Source: Coptis chinensis (Eukaryota > Streptophyta > Magnoliopsida > Ranunculales > Ranunculaceae). From it: a DNA stretch of 64,000 nucleotides. The notes under the pieces were generated by a model. That model did not search any database and was not told the DNA's origin. It saw nothing but the letters and a program-made list of their open reading frames with translations. The stretch spans positions 32,728,001 through 32,792,000 of the forward strand of contig CM027380.1 of the NCBI GenBank assembly GCA_015680905.1, given 5' to 3'. A program made the translations under genes and the position numbers. This document shows, piece after piece, positions 24,572 through 35,153 of this stretch. The first letter of the stretch is position 1, and each line of letters opens with the position of its first letter.

Positions 24572-25662
24572 ATGGCCCTCACTTGAATTTTCGTGCCCGA
24601 GCAAAATTTTATGAAAAATTTCCAAAACGGTCTTTTTCATCCATTTTTTGGCAAAGAAATTTTACGTCAAGGATGGTTCCATCTATTACATCATAAGAAG
24701 GCATTTTATTCCAGAGAATTGGTCATGCTATTCTATAAACACGGTTATTTCCAAAACGGGCAATTCTTTGTCCGTGCAAATGGATGCGAGCGTGAATTGA
24801 CTATGGAAATCATCTCCGAGGTACTTCAAATTCCCATTACGAACTAGGGGGTACACCTTCAGGATTCACCATTCGACAATATCAGGCATCTGATGTTTGC
24901 AACTATCCTTCACGGCAAATACAACCAGGAAAACCGTATTGTTTATCAGCGATCCTTGCAAAGAAACCAATTATCTGTGATCCAATGGCTAGCTCATAAT
25001 GTGCTCGGCACATCTAAGACTTCCGAAATAACAAAACCCCTCCTCCATCTACTCTGGGTCTTGCAGATTAACTATAAAGATTTTTGCATTATTAAATTTC
25101 TCAAGAACGCGATCGCACGTGCCAAGAAAAAGGCAACTCCTTTGCCAACCATTGTGACACTTATCATAATGCGTTGGGTTTTCCTATTGCTCATAATACA
25201 CCTCTTAGAACAGCTAACATTCTCATCATTCACTCAGTTTGTATGAACAGTTTCTAGAATCCCGACGTTGCAAATAACCATGCCGGTGCAGAAATCGGCG
25301 AAGCTCGTTCCATTTACAACATCTTCACTGAAAATGCAATACGCAACGTATTTAATCCTATGGAAGGTCTTCGTTTAATTCACCAAGGACTTATGACATT
25401 ATACAAACGTCAAAATATTATCATCACTAGTTTTCTTGAATTTCACGACCTGCGGGCATTACAAGAAGAAGAACAAGCACAATTCTTGCATAGCCACAAC
25501 CAATTCTTGGCAAATCACACTCTCATAATGGAGAACCACACCGAGATTTAACAAACACAGAGCGAAATGTTACAACGGGCTGTTGCACGGATTGACGGCA
25601 TCGAGAATCCTATAAATAGAATTCTCTCACAAAAGGATCCTCATCGTTACTTGGGCCCATGA
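24572..25662 (+). pseudogene. Element A accessory ORF I (aORF I)
   Basis: Homologous to the aORF I copies in B and F: FMKNFQNGLFHPFFGKEILRQGWFHLL, YSRELVMLFYKHGYF, FFVRANGCERELTMEIISEVLQIP, then LMFATILHGKYNQENR, RSLQRNQLSVIQWL and LLHLLWVLQ. Stops at codon 5 (TGA) and after LQIPITN (TAG), and a frameshift near 25220, disable it. The C-terminal part (25360-25662) has EGLRLIHQGLMTLYKRQ and a Gln/His-rich tail, paralleling LHSGMHTLYDHQR in F. The plus orientation and the following 3' region tie it to the LTR at 28529. Confidence 0.7.
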
Positions 25663-25829
25663 CACAATTTAGATTTTGTAATTTTATGTTCTTTGTCATT
25701 TTCTTTTTAGTTTTTAAATATAGTGCAAATTTCCTATGGTAATTTGTTTTTACTTAGTCATTCCCATCGTATTCTAATATTTGTTTATCTTTGTCTACAG
25801 GTGGTATCTTTCTTCACACGTCTTCTACA

Positions 25830-26801
25830 ATGGCCTCTCCAAAGATTATTCCAGAACAATCTTTCCATTCGCTCCTGAATTCTCCTGTATATGGACATCT
25901 TTTCAAAGACTTCATCACCCGAGTTGGTTGGAACTCCTTGATACTACACCCTGAGCAGACATACTCTCCAGGTTTGGCAACTTATTTTTACAATCATATG
26001 GAGGATCTACTTGCTGATGGTTTCGTGTCGAACGGATTTGCAATCCGTATTGGTAACAACCGCCACCCTTTCTACGAGCCAACAGTTGCTATGGCTTTGG
26101 ACCTTCCTCCTATTCAGCCAGACATTCCCATTCAATACATGATAGAAAACAACATTAATGACTATTCTTGGGAAGATTTCGCCGCCCGTTATGGCGATGG
26201 CCTTGCCTAAGTCATTGAACATGCAAAAGCTGGCCGATGGCCAGACAACACTATTCTACTAGCCAGTATGACCATAAATGTTGGAATTGCCATGTTATTT
26301 ATTCTTCTAAACATCATGGGGGATTGGCATTTTTCCACTGCCTCAAAATCAGCTAGTAAGACGTTCCATGCCCTGGCCTAGCAACATACCACCTTCGACA
26401 TCACAGATCTAGTAATTGAGAACATTAAGAGGGCTCGATCTTTTCAGCAGCACTATATCACTTTGCCAGTTACAGCATGCAGGATAATGAGGACGTACTA
26501 CCCACAGTTTGCGACCACTTTTCATGACTGGGTAAAGGTAAACTCTATGTGTCCAACAAACAAGATAATTCGTTCTTTGCCATTTCAGGTATGGCGGCGC
26601 CCTACAAGGTTTCTAAAGAAAGTTCGTTGCTTCGCTGATGACGATAAAATGATAGCTCATCTGGACACTTCAAGAAAGAGGAAGTGGAGCGAAGTCTGGA
26701 AGGCTAAAATAGATTGGCGTGGAGCAAAGGAATGTCATTTCTACAAAGACGAAGCAAGGATGGACCATCCCCCAGTTCGTAATTGGGGCAATGTGAGTTG
26801 A
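25830..26801 (+). pseudogene. Element A accessory ORF II (aORF II)
   Basis: Start at 25830 (MASPKIIPEQSF) is supported by the same opening in D (MTSPTIIPEQSF) and F. The 324-codon frame is uninterrupted by indels; it has only two main stops, TAA at 26208 and TAG near 26380. Conserved parts: YGHLFKDFITRVGWNSL, TYSPGLATYFYNH, LAL-type helix, SMTINVGIAMLFILLNIMGDWHF, ITLPVTACRIMRTYYP, FHDWVKVNSMCPTNKIIRS. The N-terminal GW..L...YS..L..YFY.N pattern is shared with aORF I, so the two look like paralogues. Just upstream, TTTGTCTACAG|GTGG resembles a 3' splice site. Function unknown; Athila elements often carry an extra ORF here. Confidence 0.72.
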
Positions 26802-28348
26802 TGTCCATATTTGTTTTACATTTTGATATGAAAAATAAATAACCTAACAGTGTGCTTTCACTTTTATGATTATAATATATAGTGTGTTACAATAAATTTC
26901 TGTGGAAGATGTCAGCTATATTTTTGCTCAAAGCCTCTCAAGTATATTCTTTCTTCCTCTTAACACTTTGAGGACACAGCATCCGACTGTTTGGGGGTGG
27001 CAAGAACCTTTCGCAAAAATTAAGCATTCATAGTTGTATTTAGTTTTATTTTATGTCTAAATAAACGTATTTAGTAACAAATTCTAGTTTCCTTTTCTGT
27101 GATGAAAAATATTTAGAAATCTCACCCTAGCATCAGAATTAGGACTTGTTCTTAGAAACTTAATTTAATACGTATGCGATAGTTTTTACATCTTTTTATG
27201 AGCATTCATGCACTGACTATCATTAAATGTACACATCAGTAAGTTTATGGGACCCACAGTTAGACAACTTAGTTTTCATATCCTGTAAGAATCTAACCAA
27301 AAAGCCTCAAAATGTGTGATATATAATTAATGACACAGAAGAGTACTTTTTCCGAATAAAAAAGTTCACACGTCTACTTACTTTATCACTATCCAAATCC
27401 TAGGCGAGAATTTAGGCCTTCTTTGGATCAATATAGCCAAAAATTCACACCTGTAAAAAAAATTTACTGCTAGTCGCCCCATTGAATCTTTCATTAACCC
27501 TTTCTATTTCACCAAAAATTCATTACCCACCTATTAACCACAAATAAATAAGCCTACCTAGATGATGAGTATGAGAAATAGGATGAAGTGCGGAAAAATG
27601 AAGAGAAAAACTTGTCACAAATCAAAATCAGTTACCTACTTTAAAAGAAAATAAAAAGAAAAATAGAAATTTGTTTCCAAAAATCAAAAGAAATATCAAA
27701 GTTAGAATTTCCCCCAAAATCAAATCAAAAGGGAATACAAAAGCTTAAAAAAGCCAAGTATGGAAACCCATGTTAGAAGAAGGAAAGAAAATTAGGATTT
27801 CTCAACTATAAATATGTCGAAGACCTTATTCTCTCATACTTATTATTTTTGAATTTTCCATTCTAATTTCTTCTACACTACCACCTAAGCCCCATAAAAC
27901 CTAATAAAGACATCTAGCTCAATTAGGAGTAGGATAGTGGGATAATAAGTAGTAGATGTGAATTCTCGACCTCGGCTCCTTTGAATATCATTGAGTATGT
28001 GAGGAAACGTGTGCCCACTACACACTAGAGTTATCAAAACTTGAGTGGAAAAATAAGAGAGAAATTGTGTTCCGACACATACCTGTGCGAACCTACTTAA
28101 GGACGTTATCCAAAAGATCCATAAACGGCCATGCTCGTACATTTCATTATAAAGATCACTGCATGCATGCTCATATGTAGATGTTTTGATTATTGTATGT
28201 ATATTAACTTAAATTTCAAAAGAATTTATTCTTCTTTCCCCCACTAGTGAGATGTATAGATATATGAGATTAATTAAGGAAACAGGCTTTTGTTACTGAG
28301 TTGTTGTTGTATAAAGGAAGTTTGTGAGTATCTTCTCTAAAAAACTTT

Positions 28349-28387
28349 CACGAGGCTATAACTCGTCCACTAGGGAATTCCTAGTGG
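28349..28387 (+). other. Two adjacent stem-loops in the 3' region of A
   Basis: ACGAG and CTCGT pair around GCTATAA; immediately downstream CCACTAGG and CCTAGTGG pair around GAATT. Counterparts are at about 40686-40723 (D), 46073-46109 (F), 17029-17060 (C) and inverted at about 61767-61800. Confidence 0.65.
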
Positions 28388-28488
28388 TTCAAGGCCTTGT
28401 TGCGTACGGTCAATGCAATCGCACTTTGCGAAATGTGACTTAGCATAGGACAACACATTTTTGGCCACTTATCATTTTAATGTCTCTT

Positions 28489-28528
28489 CTTTGCTTGAGG
28501 ACAAGCAAAGTGCTATTTGGGGGTGGTG
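28489..28528 (+). other. Hairpin plus polypurine tract of element A
   Basis: A perfect 9-bp stem (CTTTGCTTG with CAAGCAAAG) closes an AGGA loop at 28489-28510. The polypurine tract ATTTGGGGGTGGTG (28515-28528) follows and directly abuts the LTR, marking it as a 3' LTR. Confidence 0.85.
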
Positions 28529-30305
28529 TGATAAGCACCCAAAACTGTAATACTAAACCCCGAGAGACATAACATTTTGGTCAATTATGTGTTTAATAAT
28601 CTTGTAATAATTATATTTTCGTATTTTTGCAGGTTTCTGCAGTTAACGTGAATATGATAATAAAACATGCATCGAAGTATGGGAATACTAGAATTCTTGA
28701 AGTCTTCCCACTAAGCCCCAGTGAAGCCCAACAAATCCTGACTAGAGCCAAAGTTTTCAAAGGAACAAAACCAGTGCAAAACGTGTCCACATGTAAAAAA
28801 GCAGCAAACTTCCAAAGCTCACATCTTTCAAACCTGGACGCCGACTTCGGCTAGTGAACTGCCAGAGCAACCAGGGCGATGAACTCTACGCAACGACAGA
28901 AAGTTGTAAAAATGCCAAAATTGGCACCGCCACTGGACACAATGCGTAGACCCACTTTGTGAGCCCAAAAGACATGATGAGTCAGCGTAGGCAGGTGGCA
29001 AGTGATGGTCACAATTTTGTGCCACCTTGCAAAAGGAAAAGACACGTACTAATTCAATGTTTTGAAATGAATTGGGCAAAAAGACAAAACATTAATTGCA
29101 AGTTTTGTTTCGTAAACAAAACTTTGGAAGGAATACAAATGAGGAAAAGACAAAAAACCAAAGTAAACCATGTCAAGACAAAACTTTGTATTTCAAAGTT
29201 TTGAAGGATTCAAATTAAGAAAAGGACAAAATGAATTAAAAGGCTTCACGAGGGGAAACCAGCCTATATATATGTGAGGGGGGTCTCCAATATTTCTTCT
29301 TCAGCTTTTACGCTCAAGCCTTTGCTCATTAGTTAGTTAGTTTTAATTTATCGTCTGTAGCTTCATTCTAGTAGGTAGTTTACATTCCGTCATTTTCCCT
29401 TCCAGCAGCTTCAGTAATATAAGTCTTTCTTCTTAATAAAAGTCATTTCTTTTCAAGTTTAATTCCTGACCTGCATTTACTTATTTATTGTATACAACAA
29501 TTTAATTATTCCTCCAATAACCATGACCTAATCCCCTCTCCCCTCAGGGGGAGGGTTATGCTGCTCGTGTGAGAATCCGGATTGACACTTTAATGTTCTA
29601 GAATCACTACTTAGGAATTAGGTGTAGATTATACATCCGGTCCTAAAATGATTGAGACTGTACAAGTTTGGAGGGCTGATGCTCCAGAACAGTCTCGCGA
29701 GAGACCCAAAATGTCTCGCACGCAACTCTATGGTGTCAGATAGCTCTCCAATTTGTCCAGCTGATGTAGAATCGAACCAGGAGCTGAAATGATATTCCAA
29801 AGATGAAATATTAGTTTAACTCCTTATGCTAGTAATGCCATCAGAGATGCGTGTATTTCGCTAGGGATCAATACTCGACGTCGTTTCGAGTTTGTCTATG
29901 AACTGAAGACGGATTAGAGCTGTAGTGATGTGGTAGTATAAACTGTTTAAAATGACTCTTGCATGAGTACGATTAACCCTCTCCCTGTTTCTCTATCTTT
30001 GTTTATTTACGTAGAAATCATCGTTATTAATTTACGTTACTTGCATTACCGTTAATTTACTTAAACCAACTAAATAACCTAAAATCTTACTCACCAAAAG
30101 TTGTAAATCTAGTTGTAAACCTTGCCAAGCCCTAAGGTTTGGACGATCCCTTACTCGACCTATCCTACCAAACCCACGTGAGTAAGGTAACTTGACTAAA
30201 CGGACGACTATACAGACTTTGGACTTTGAACTTTGGTCTTCGGACTTCGGATTTCGGACCTCGGACTTAAGTATAAAGCAAAAACGTGAAATCAACGTTT
30301 TATCA
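28529..30305 (+). repeat. 3' LTR of element A
   Basis: 1777 bp, TGATAAGCACCC ... TTTTATCA. Partner of the inverted LTR at 2305-4077. A polypurine tract precedes it and CCATG follows (30306-30310). CTATATATATG at about 29262 is a likely TATA box. TTTTTGCAG|G at 28624-28633 looks like a 3' splice site. Confidence 0.95.
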
Positions 30306-31311
30306 CCATGCATACTGCAAAACATGTATTAGATGTCAACAACTTGGGCGTATTACTCAACATAATATGATGGCCTCAAATCCCATTCTTATAGTGGAGA
30401 CTTTTGATGTATGGGGTATTGACTTCATGGGCCCATTTCCTATTTTGCATGGTTTCATTTATATTTTTGTAGATGTAGACTACATTTCTAAATGGATTGA
30501 AGCCATGGCTTGTCGTAATAATGATCATAAAACTGTAGTACTGTTTATGAAGGAGTATATCTTCTCATGTTTCGGCATACCTAAGGCCATCATTAGTGAT
30601 AAAGGAAAACATTTTTGTAATAGAGTTATTGAAACTTTAATCAAGAAATATGGAGTTACCCATAAGGTGGCCATTCCGTATCATCCACAAACTAGTGGTC
30701 AAGTAGAGATGTCCAATAGAGAAATTAAAAAGATATTAAAAATGACAGTTAATCCTGATAGGAAAGACTGGTCTAGACACCTAACATATGCTTTATGGGC
30801 ATATAAAATGGCTTTTAAAACACCTATTGGTATGTCCCCTTATCGCTTAGTTTTTGGTAAACCTTGTCACTTGCCTATTGATTTGGAATACCGTGCCCTG
30901 TAGCCCATTAAAAGTTAAAATTTCAACATTAACGTTGCTGGTGTCAAACGCAAATTGCAATTAAATGAGCTTGAAGAAATCCATAGCGATTCTTACGATT
31001 TAGCGAAGGATTATAAATAAGCTAACATGAAACGTATTCATGATAAACATATTTTACGTAAAGAGTTTGACCTTGGTCAAAAAGTTTTGCTATATAATTC
31101 ACGTTTGCATATTTTTCCTGGTAAATTAAAAACACATTGGTCCAGACCTTTTCTGGTTAATGATAATACTCCTCAAGGGGTGATCACTTTGGTAAATCCT
31201 AATGACAGCAGTACCTTTCAAGTAAATGGCCAACGCTTAAAACATTTCTGCGAATTACGTTTTCCCGCTGTAGAAGAAACCCTTATACAATACCCTGTTT
31301 ATGAGGACTGA
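30306..31311 (+). pseudogene. pol: Element F integrase, second part
   Basis: Starts in the middle of the HHCC finger ([14 protein letters not shown]) and continues with the catalytic core: [13 protein letters not shown] (Asp 1), [12 protein letters not shown] (Asp 2), [14 protein letters not shown] (Glu kept), then [17 protein letters not shown] and the C-terminal HDKHILRKEFDLGQKVLLYNS. The core (to 30903) is free of stops; TAG at 30901-30903 and TAA near 31018 follow. Its 5' half lies inverted at 4078-4617. The catalytic triad is intact here, unlike in B. Confidence 0.93.
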
Positions 31312-32274
31312 CCTCTATGCTTGGTGTACTTCCTATCCATATTCTATATTTTGGGAGTACTCCATGAAGGTAATCGGACCCTCATTTCGGAGTGTGGTTG
31401 TAAGTGCCGGATCCTTAGTCCACATTCATATAATTCACGCATTCCTTTCTTGCACTTTTTCTCGTTTCTTTTTAGTAGTGTTTCTCTATGGAGTGATTTA
31501 CATTTGTACTTGCTTTATTATTGTATTTTTCAAAAATCCTTTTCATAAAAATTAGAAAATATAAAACTTATAAATATTAGATAGATTAGAAAGTCTAGGG
31601 TATCTGACTTTAAAGGACCTACATTTTAACCACAACAAAAAAATTTCATCCTATTCTAAAATTTTATTTGGGGTTAGGTAATCACCCCACCTTGTTCTCT
31701 CAACTTCCTATCTTTGTTTATGCTGCTTTAAGTCGTATAGATTCGTGTGACACAATCTAGTCTTCTAGATTTTCCTTCGCCCTCCTAACTTATGTTATTT
31801 ACGTATTTTGTGGCGTTCTTCCACCATTTCATACGTCACCCACGGTTAGATATAAGTTTTTTTTTAGACCATTAGATAGCATTTTTCATGCTGATCATTT
31901 TCATAGCTCATTCACAAAAATCGAACCACTAACAAATCGGGAATCTTAGTTTTAAATTTACGAGGCAGCAAGACAAGATGGGTATTATTGAAAAGATTTG
32001 GGCTTGGGTCAAAATTCATTTTTCCACCCAACCCACGATATTTACACCCACCAACCATCCCATTTAAACTCGCGCACCGGCCTATTCACTTCATCTTCTC
32101 AAACAAAATTCAATCTAACCTAAATCGATCCTAGCACGCACTGTGCCTATCATAAACTAAATCCAAGCGCGCCATGTGCCCTCAACCAAATAGACCTTCT
32201 CCAAATTTTTACAGCACCTTCCCACCATCATTCCCTACTTAAACCCCTACCCATATTCAAGTTTCAACTATACA
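31312..32274 (+). other. Element F spacer between integrase and aORF I
   Basis: About 1 kb. Holds the single GGTATCTGACTTTAAAGGACC motif (about 31600) and a T-run near 31858. Overlapping frames at 31301-31555 are hydrophobic but have no counterpart in B or D, so I do not call a gene. Confidence 0.6.
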
Positions 32275-32810
32275 ATGGCCCAACCAGTAAAAATCATACT
32301 AGAATTCACATTTAACACGGAGATATTCTAACCATTCTATGGTACAAAGATGCGTCCTAGAGGGTGGGATAGAATGTGGTACCCTACTGAGGAGTACTAC
32401 CATAAGGATTTGGTGTTGCGTTTTTATCGTAATAAGAAGATACTTCCTTCAGGGAGAATGTTTGTGGATTTGGACGGAGTTCACATGGATGTGACTCATG
32501 ATTTGCTCACTACCATCATTGGGATACCCGCTGAACAAGTTACCTTGACCTTACAGAGATCCCAGTTTGATGGAGTGCATCAGTTGATGCTAGAGACGCT
32601 GCTTGAGGGTCATTACAATGATCGTTCTCACTGTGCCAGGCAGCAATTGCTGAGGATTAACCAGTTAGCTATGACACAGTAGCTAAGAAAGAACCTCTGT
32701 ATCACTTCAAAGCCGAGTGGCATTAGCTTGTCATTCCTGCACATTCTTTGGGTTTTGCAGAACAGGAGGTATGGTTTTTGCCTCATTGATTTTATGTGTG
32801 AAGAGCTTAT
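32275..32810 (+). pseudogene. Element F aORF I, first part
   Basis: Starts MAQPVKII at 32275, in frame with the long 32350-32682 stretch: MRPRGWDRMW, YYHKDLVLRFYRN, MFVDLDGVHMDVTHDLLTTIIGIP, LMLETLLEGHYNDRSHCARQQLLRINQLAMTQ. A TAA near codon 19 and a TAG after AMTQ break it. The insertion of D at 32811 splits it; the reading resumes at 41986 after a one-base frame change. Confidence 0.75.
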
Positions 32811-33963
32811 TGATAAGAGCCCAAAACTGTAGTTTTAACCCCTTAACAATCGTACTTTTAGACCAATTATGTGAATAATAAGTAAGAGTTAATACTGATT
32901 ACGTGTTTTTATGCATTTCAGGCTTCAAAGTCCATTATGTGCAGAAATGTGCCACTTTAGCGAGATAAAGGAGCAAAGGTCGGTTGCTAAGGAGTTCTAT
33001 GATTAAAGGCCAATTTCCAAGAAGACAAAGCCTCTGTAAAGCCCGGTCAAAAGATGAAAAGTCAAAGTCCACGCGGGCAGAAACAGTGCACAAAGTCAAT
33101 AGAACTTCCGAAGACCATATCTTTGGACTCAGACCTCGGAATTGGGCCTACCTTACGTCAAAACGACCGGCTCGGAAAGAGCTTTCCAATGGTCGAAGCT
33201 TTGGCCCAATCAGAGGACCAGAAGTGGACAAAAAGTCTGTCGAAGTCAACTGCAGCTGAAGAGGCCTTTTTGGACTGAAAGTATTAGGTTTTGGGCCTGA
33301 TTCTCTGGCCAAAAACGTGGCTCTAAGCCCATGCACAATTTTTGGATCTGAACATATAAAAACAAAAACTTAGCTCTTTGTTAATGGTAGATAGTTAGGT
33401 TAGAAAATAAGTTAGGTTAGGAAGCTAATGTTAATGGAGTTTAGGGTTAGAATAATTTTTAGATCTAGAATTAAATCTCCATTTTAATTAGTTTTCATTT
33501 CCCGTGTTTTAATTTAAAGTATTAAAATATTGTTATTGCTTCATTAGATAAATTAAGTAGTTTATTATTGATCAAATTCGATTTTGTCATTTATCTATTG
33601 CTTAGATCTAATTTCATTTCTTGGTTGTTAGTCATTTCGTAGTTATTGATGTTGGGTTGGATTATTGTTTAGTTAAATTTCATAAAGTTAGAATCTTTAG
33701 ATTATGTTGTATTCAATTTCATATAGAAATGATAATATAATGATATTAGAAATTTCACATCACCCATTACTCTCACCATTGTTTCTTGTGTCGAGTAGTT
33801 GAATTCTAATTAAGTCTTGAGGGTTTAAGAGTGGAACGAATCCTGACTCTAATATATTACTTCGTTATTGAGAGTAGGAATATTGATATAAACACGTATT
33901 TATGTATTATGATTATCAGTGTTTACGCATAGATAGTTAGAATACGTAAAATCACTTTTATCA
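32811..33963 (+). repeat. 5' LTR of element D
   Basis: TGATAAGAGCCC ... TTTTATCA, followed by the PBS. TTTCAG|G (32915-32921) is a splice-acceptor-like site about 111 bases in; CATATAAAAAC at 33353 is a likely TATA box. Confidence 0.95.
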
Positions 33964-33965
33964 AA

Positions 33966-33980
33966 TGGCGCCGCTGCCAT
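33966..33980 (+). other. Primer binding site of element D
   Basis: TGGCGCCGCTGCCAT, two bases after the LTR; matches the tRNA-Asp-type site in its first 13 bases. Confidence 0.85.
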
Positions 33981-35153
33981 CTTAATCTCATTCAAGACAA
34001 GAATTCAATTGCTTGAATCCAAGGGGCAATCCCCCATTCTCTACCCACCCGCCCTTTTAATTTTTCATTCTTATTTCTTGATTTTTGGAACTGTTCACTG
34101 TTTTAGGCATTGGGGCTGCGGATTCACAGAGAAAAACACTGCGGTGAAGGTATTTCTAAATTTTTGAAAATTCTGAAAATTTTCATACATAATATTTAAT
34201 GTGTTGTTGATTTAATGGAATATTTTCAGATTTTTCAAAGTTGGTTTACCTTGTGAAAAAAATACGATCTTTACGGTGCTGCATTTCAGTTTTCACACCG
34301 TATGTTCTTGAAAAACAGACGAGTAAGGTTACTTAGGGAGTTCTAAAAATTCTATAATTTTTACAGGAGTATCTATCCTAAGTCAGGAGTTTGTAGTAAA
34401 ACTTTGATGAGTTTTTTATTTGTTTTGACCTCCTAAATAGTAGAGTGTTTCCAGTGTGTTTCTGCAGTGTTGCAAACACTTAATATCTGGAACACCAGCC
34501 AATAATGAGAGGTTGTAGAACTCCAATTGCTCTAAAATTTTTACAAGAATAAATAGGATCTGTCAGGAATCTCCAGTAAAAATTTGGAAATTTTTGGCTT
34601 TGTTTTGATTGGTTAACCATTCGGTTGTTTGTATTGTGTCCGAAAACTGTTTCGCAAACTTTGCAGGGCAGTAGAGGGACTTTCATAGCTCTGATTGATC
34701 TGAAATTTTACAGGCTACTTGATAGGCGTCTTAGCAAACTACTGTAAAAATTTCAAAATTTTTGGAGTACGATAAAAGGCCTAAAACTTGAAAACCCTGG
34801 AGCGCGACCTGCGCCCAAACCGAGCGCGACCGCCCCCAAAACACTGGACATTCGACAAAACAGAGGGCACCCGCGCCCTCGAAGGAAAATTCAACATGAA
34901 CAGCCCAATTTTCATAGGTAAATGCAAATTTTTATTTTTTCAAGTTATTCAGTGTTTCTAACTTGTTAAATACACTGAGATTGCATATACAAGACGCTAT
35001 TCAAACGCGTAGCAAGGAGGCATTCAGGTACTCCTTCTTCCACTCATCGCCTCTTCTGTCAGAGGAGTTTTAATTCTAGTATAATCAGGCTTGTTTTTCG
35101 TAGAAATAAATACAACACGCCTATCTAGAATTTCACACACTACACTTGCATCA
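33981..35153 (+). other. Leader of element D
   Basis: 1.2 kb, no gene. Near its end it holds two GC-rich motifs, AGCGCGACCTGCGCCC (34801-34816) and GAGCGCGACCGCCCCC (about 34821), then GGGCACCCGCGCCCTC near 34864. The middle has repeated phrases such as TAAAAATTTGGAAATTTTTG. Confidence 0.6.

Larger units (their letters stand above)
26802..28528 (+). other. 3' untranslated region of element A
   Basis: 1.7 kb, no gene. Blocks shared with D, F and the right-end element include a polypurine-like TTTGGGGGTGG near 26989, GGATCAATATAGCC near 27436, GACCTACTTAAGGACG... style sequence near 28090, the hairpin pair at 28349-28387 and the terminal hairpin and polypurine tract. Confidence 0.8.

Noticed and set aside
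2305-30305. Reading LTRs A as two independent elements in opposite orientation
   Set aside because: It would require by chance both the same CCATG outside each LTR and two halves of one zinc finger that join in frame without gap or overlap.
30032-30325. Minus-strand 97-codon frame at the end of LTR A
   Set aside because: It spans the LTR boundary into F integrase on the opposite strand; no support.
31301-31555. Two overlapping hydrophobic frames after F integrase
   Set aside because: They have no counterpart after the integrase of B and look like chance frames in T-rich DNA.
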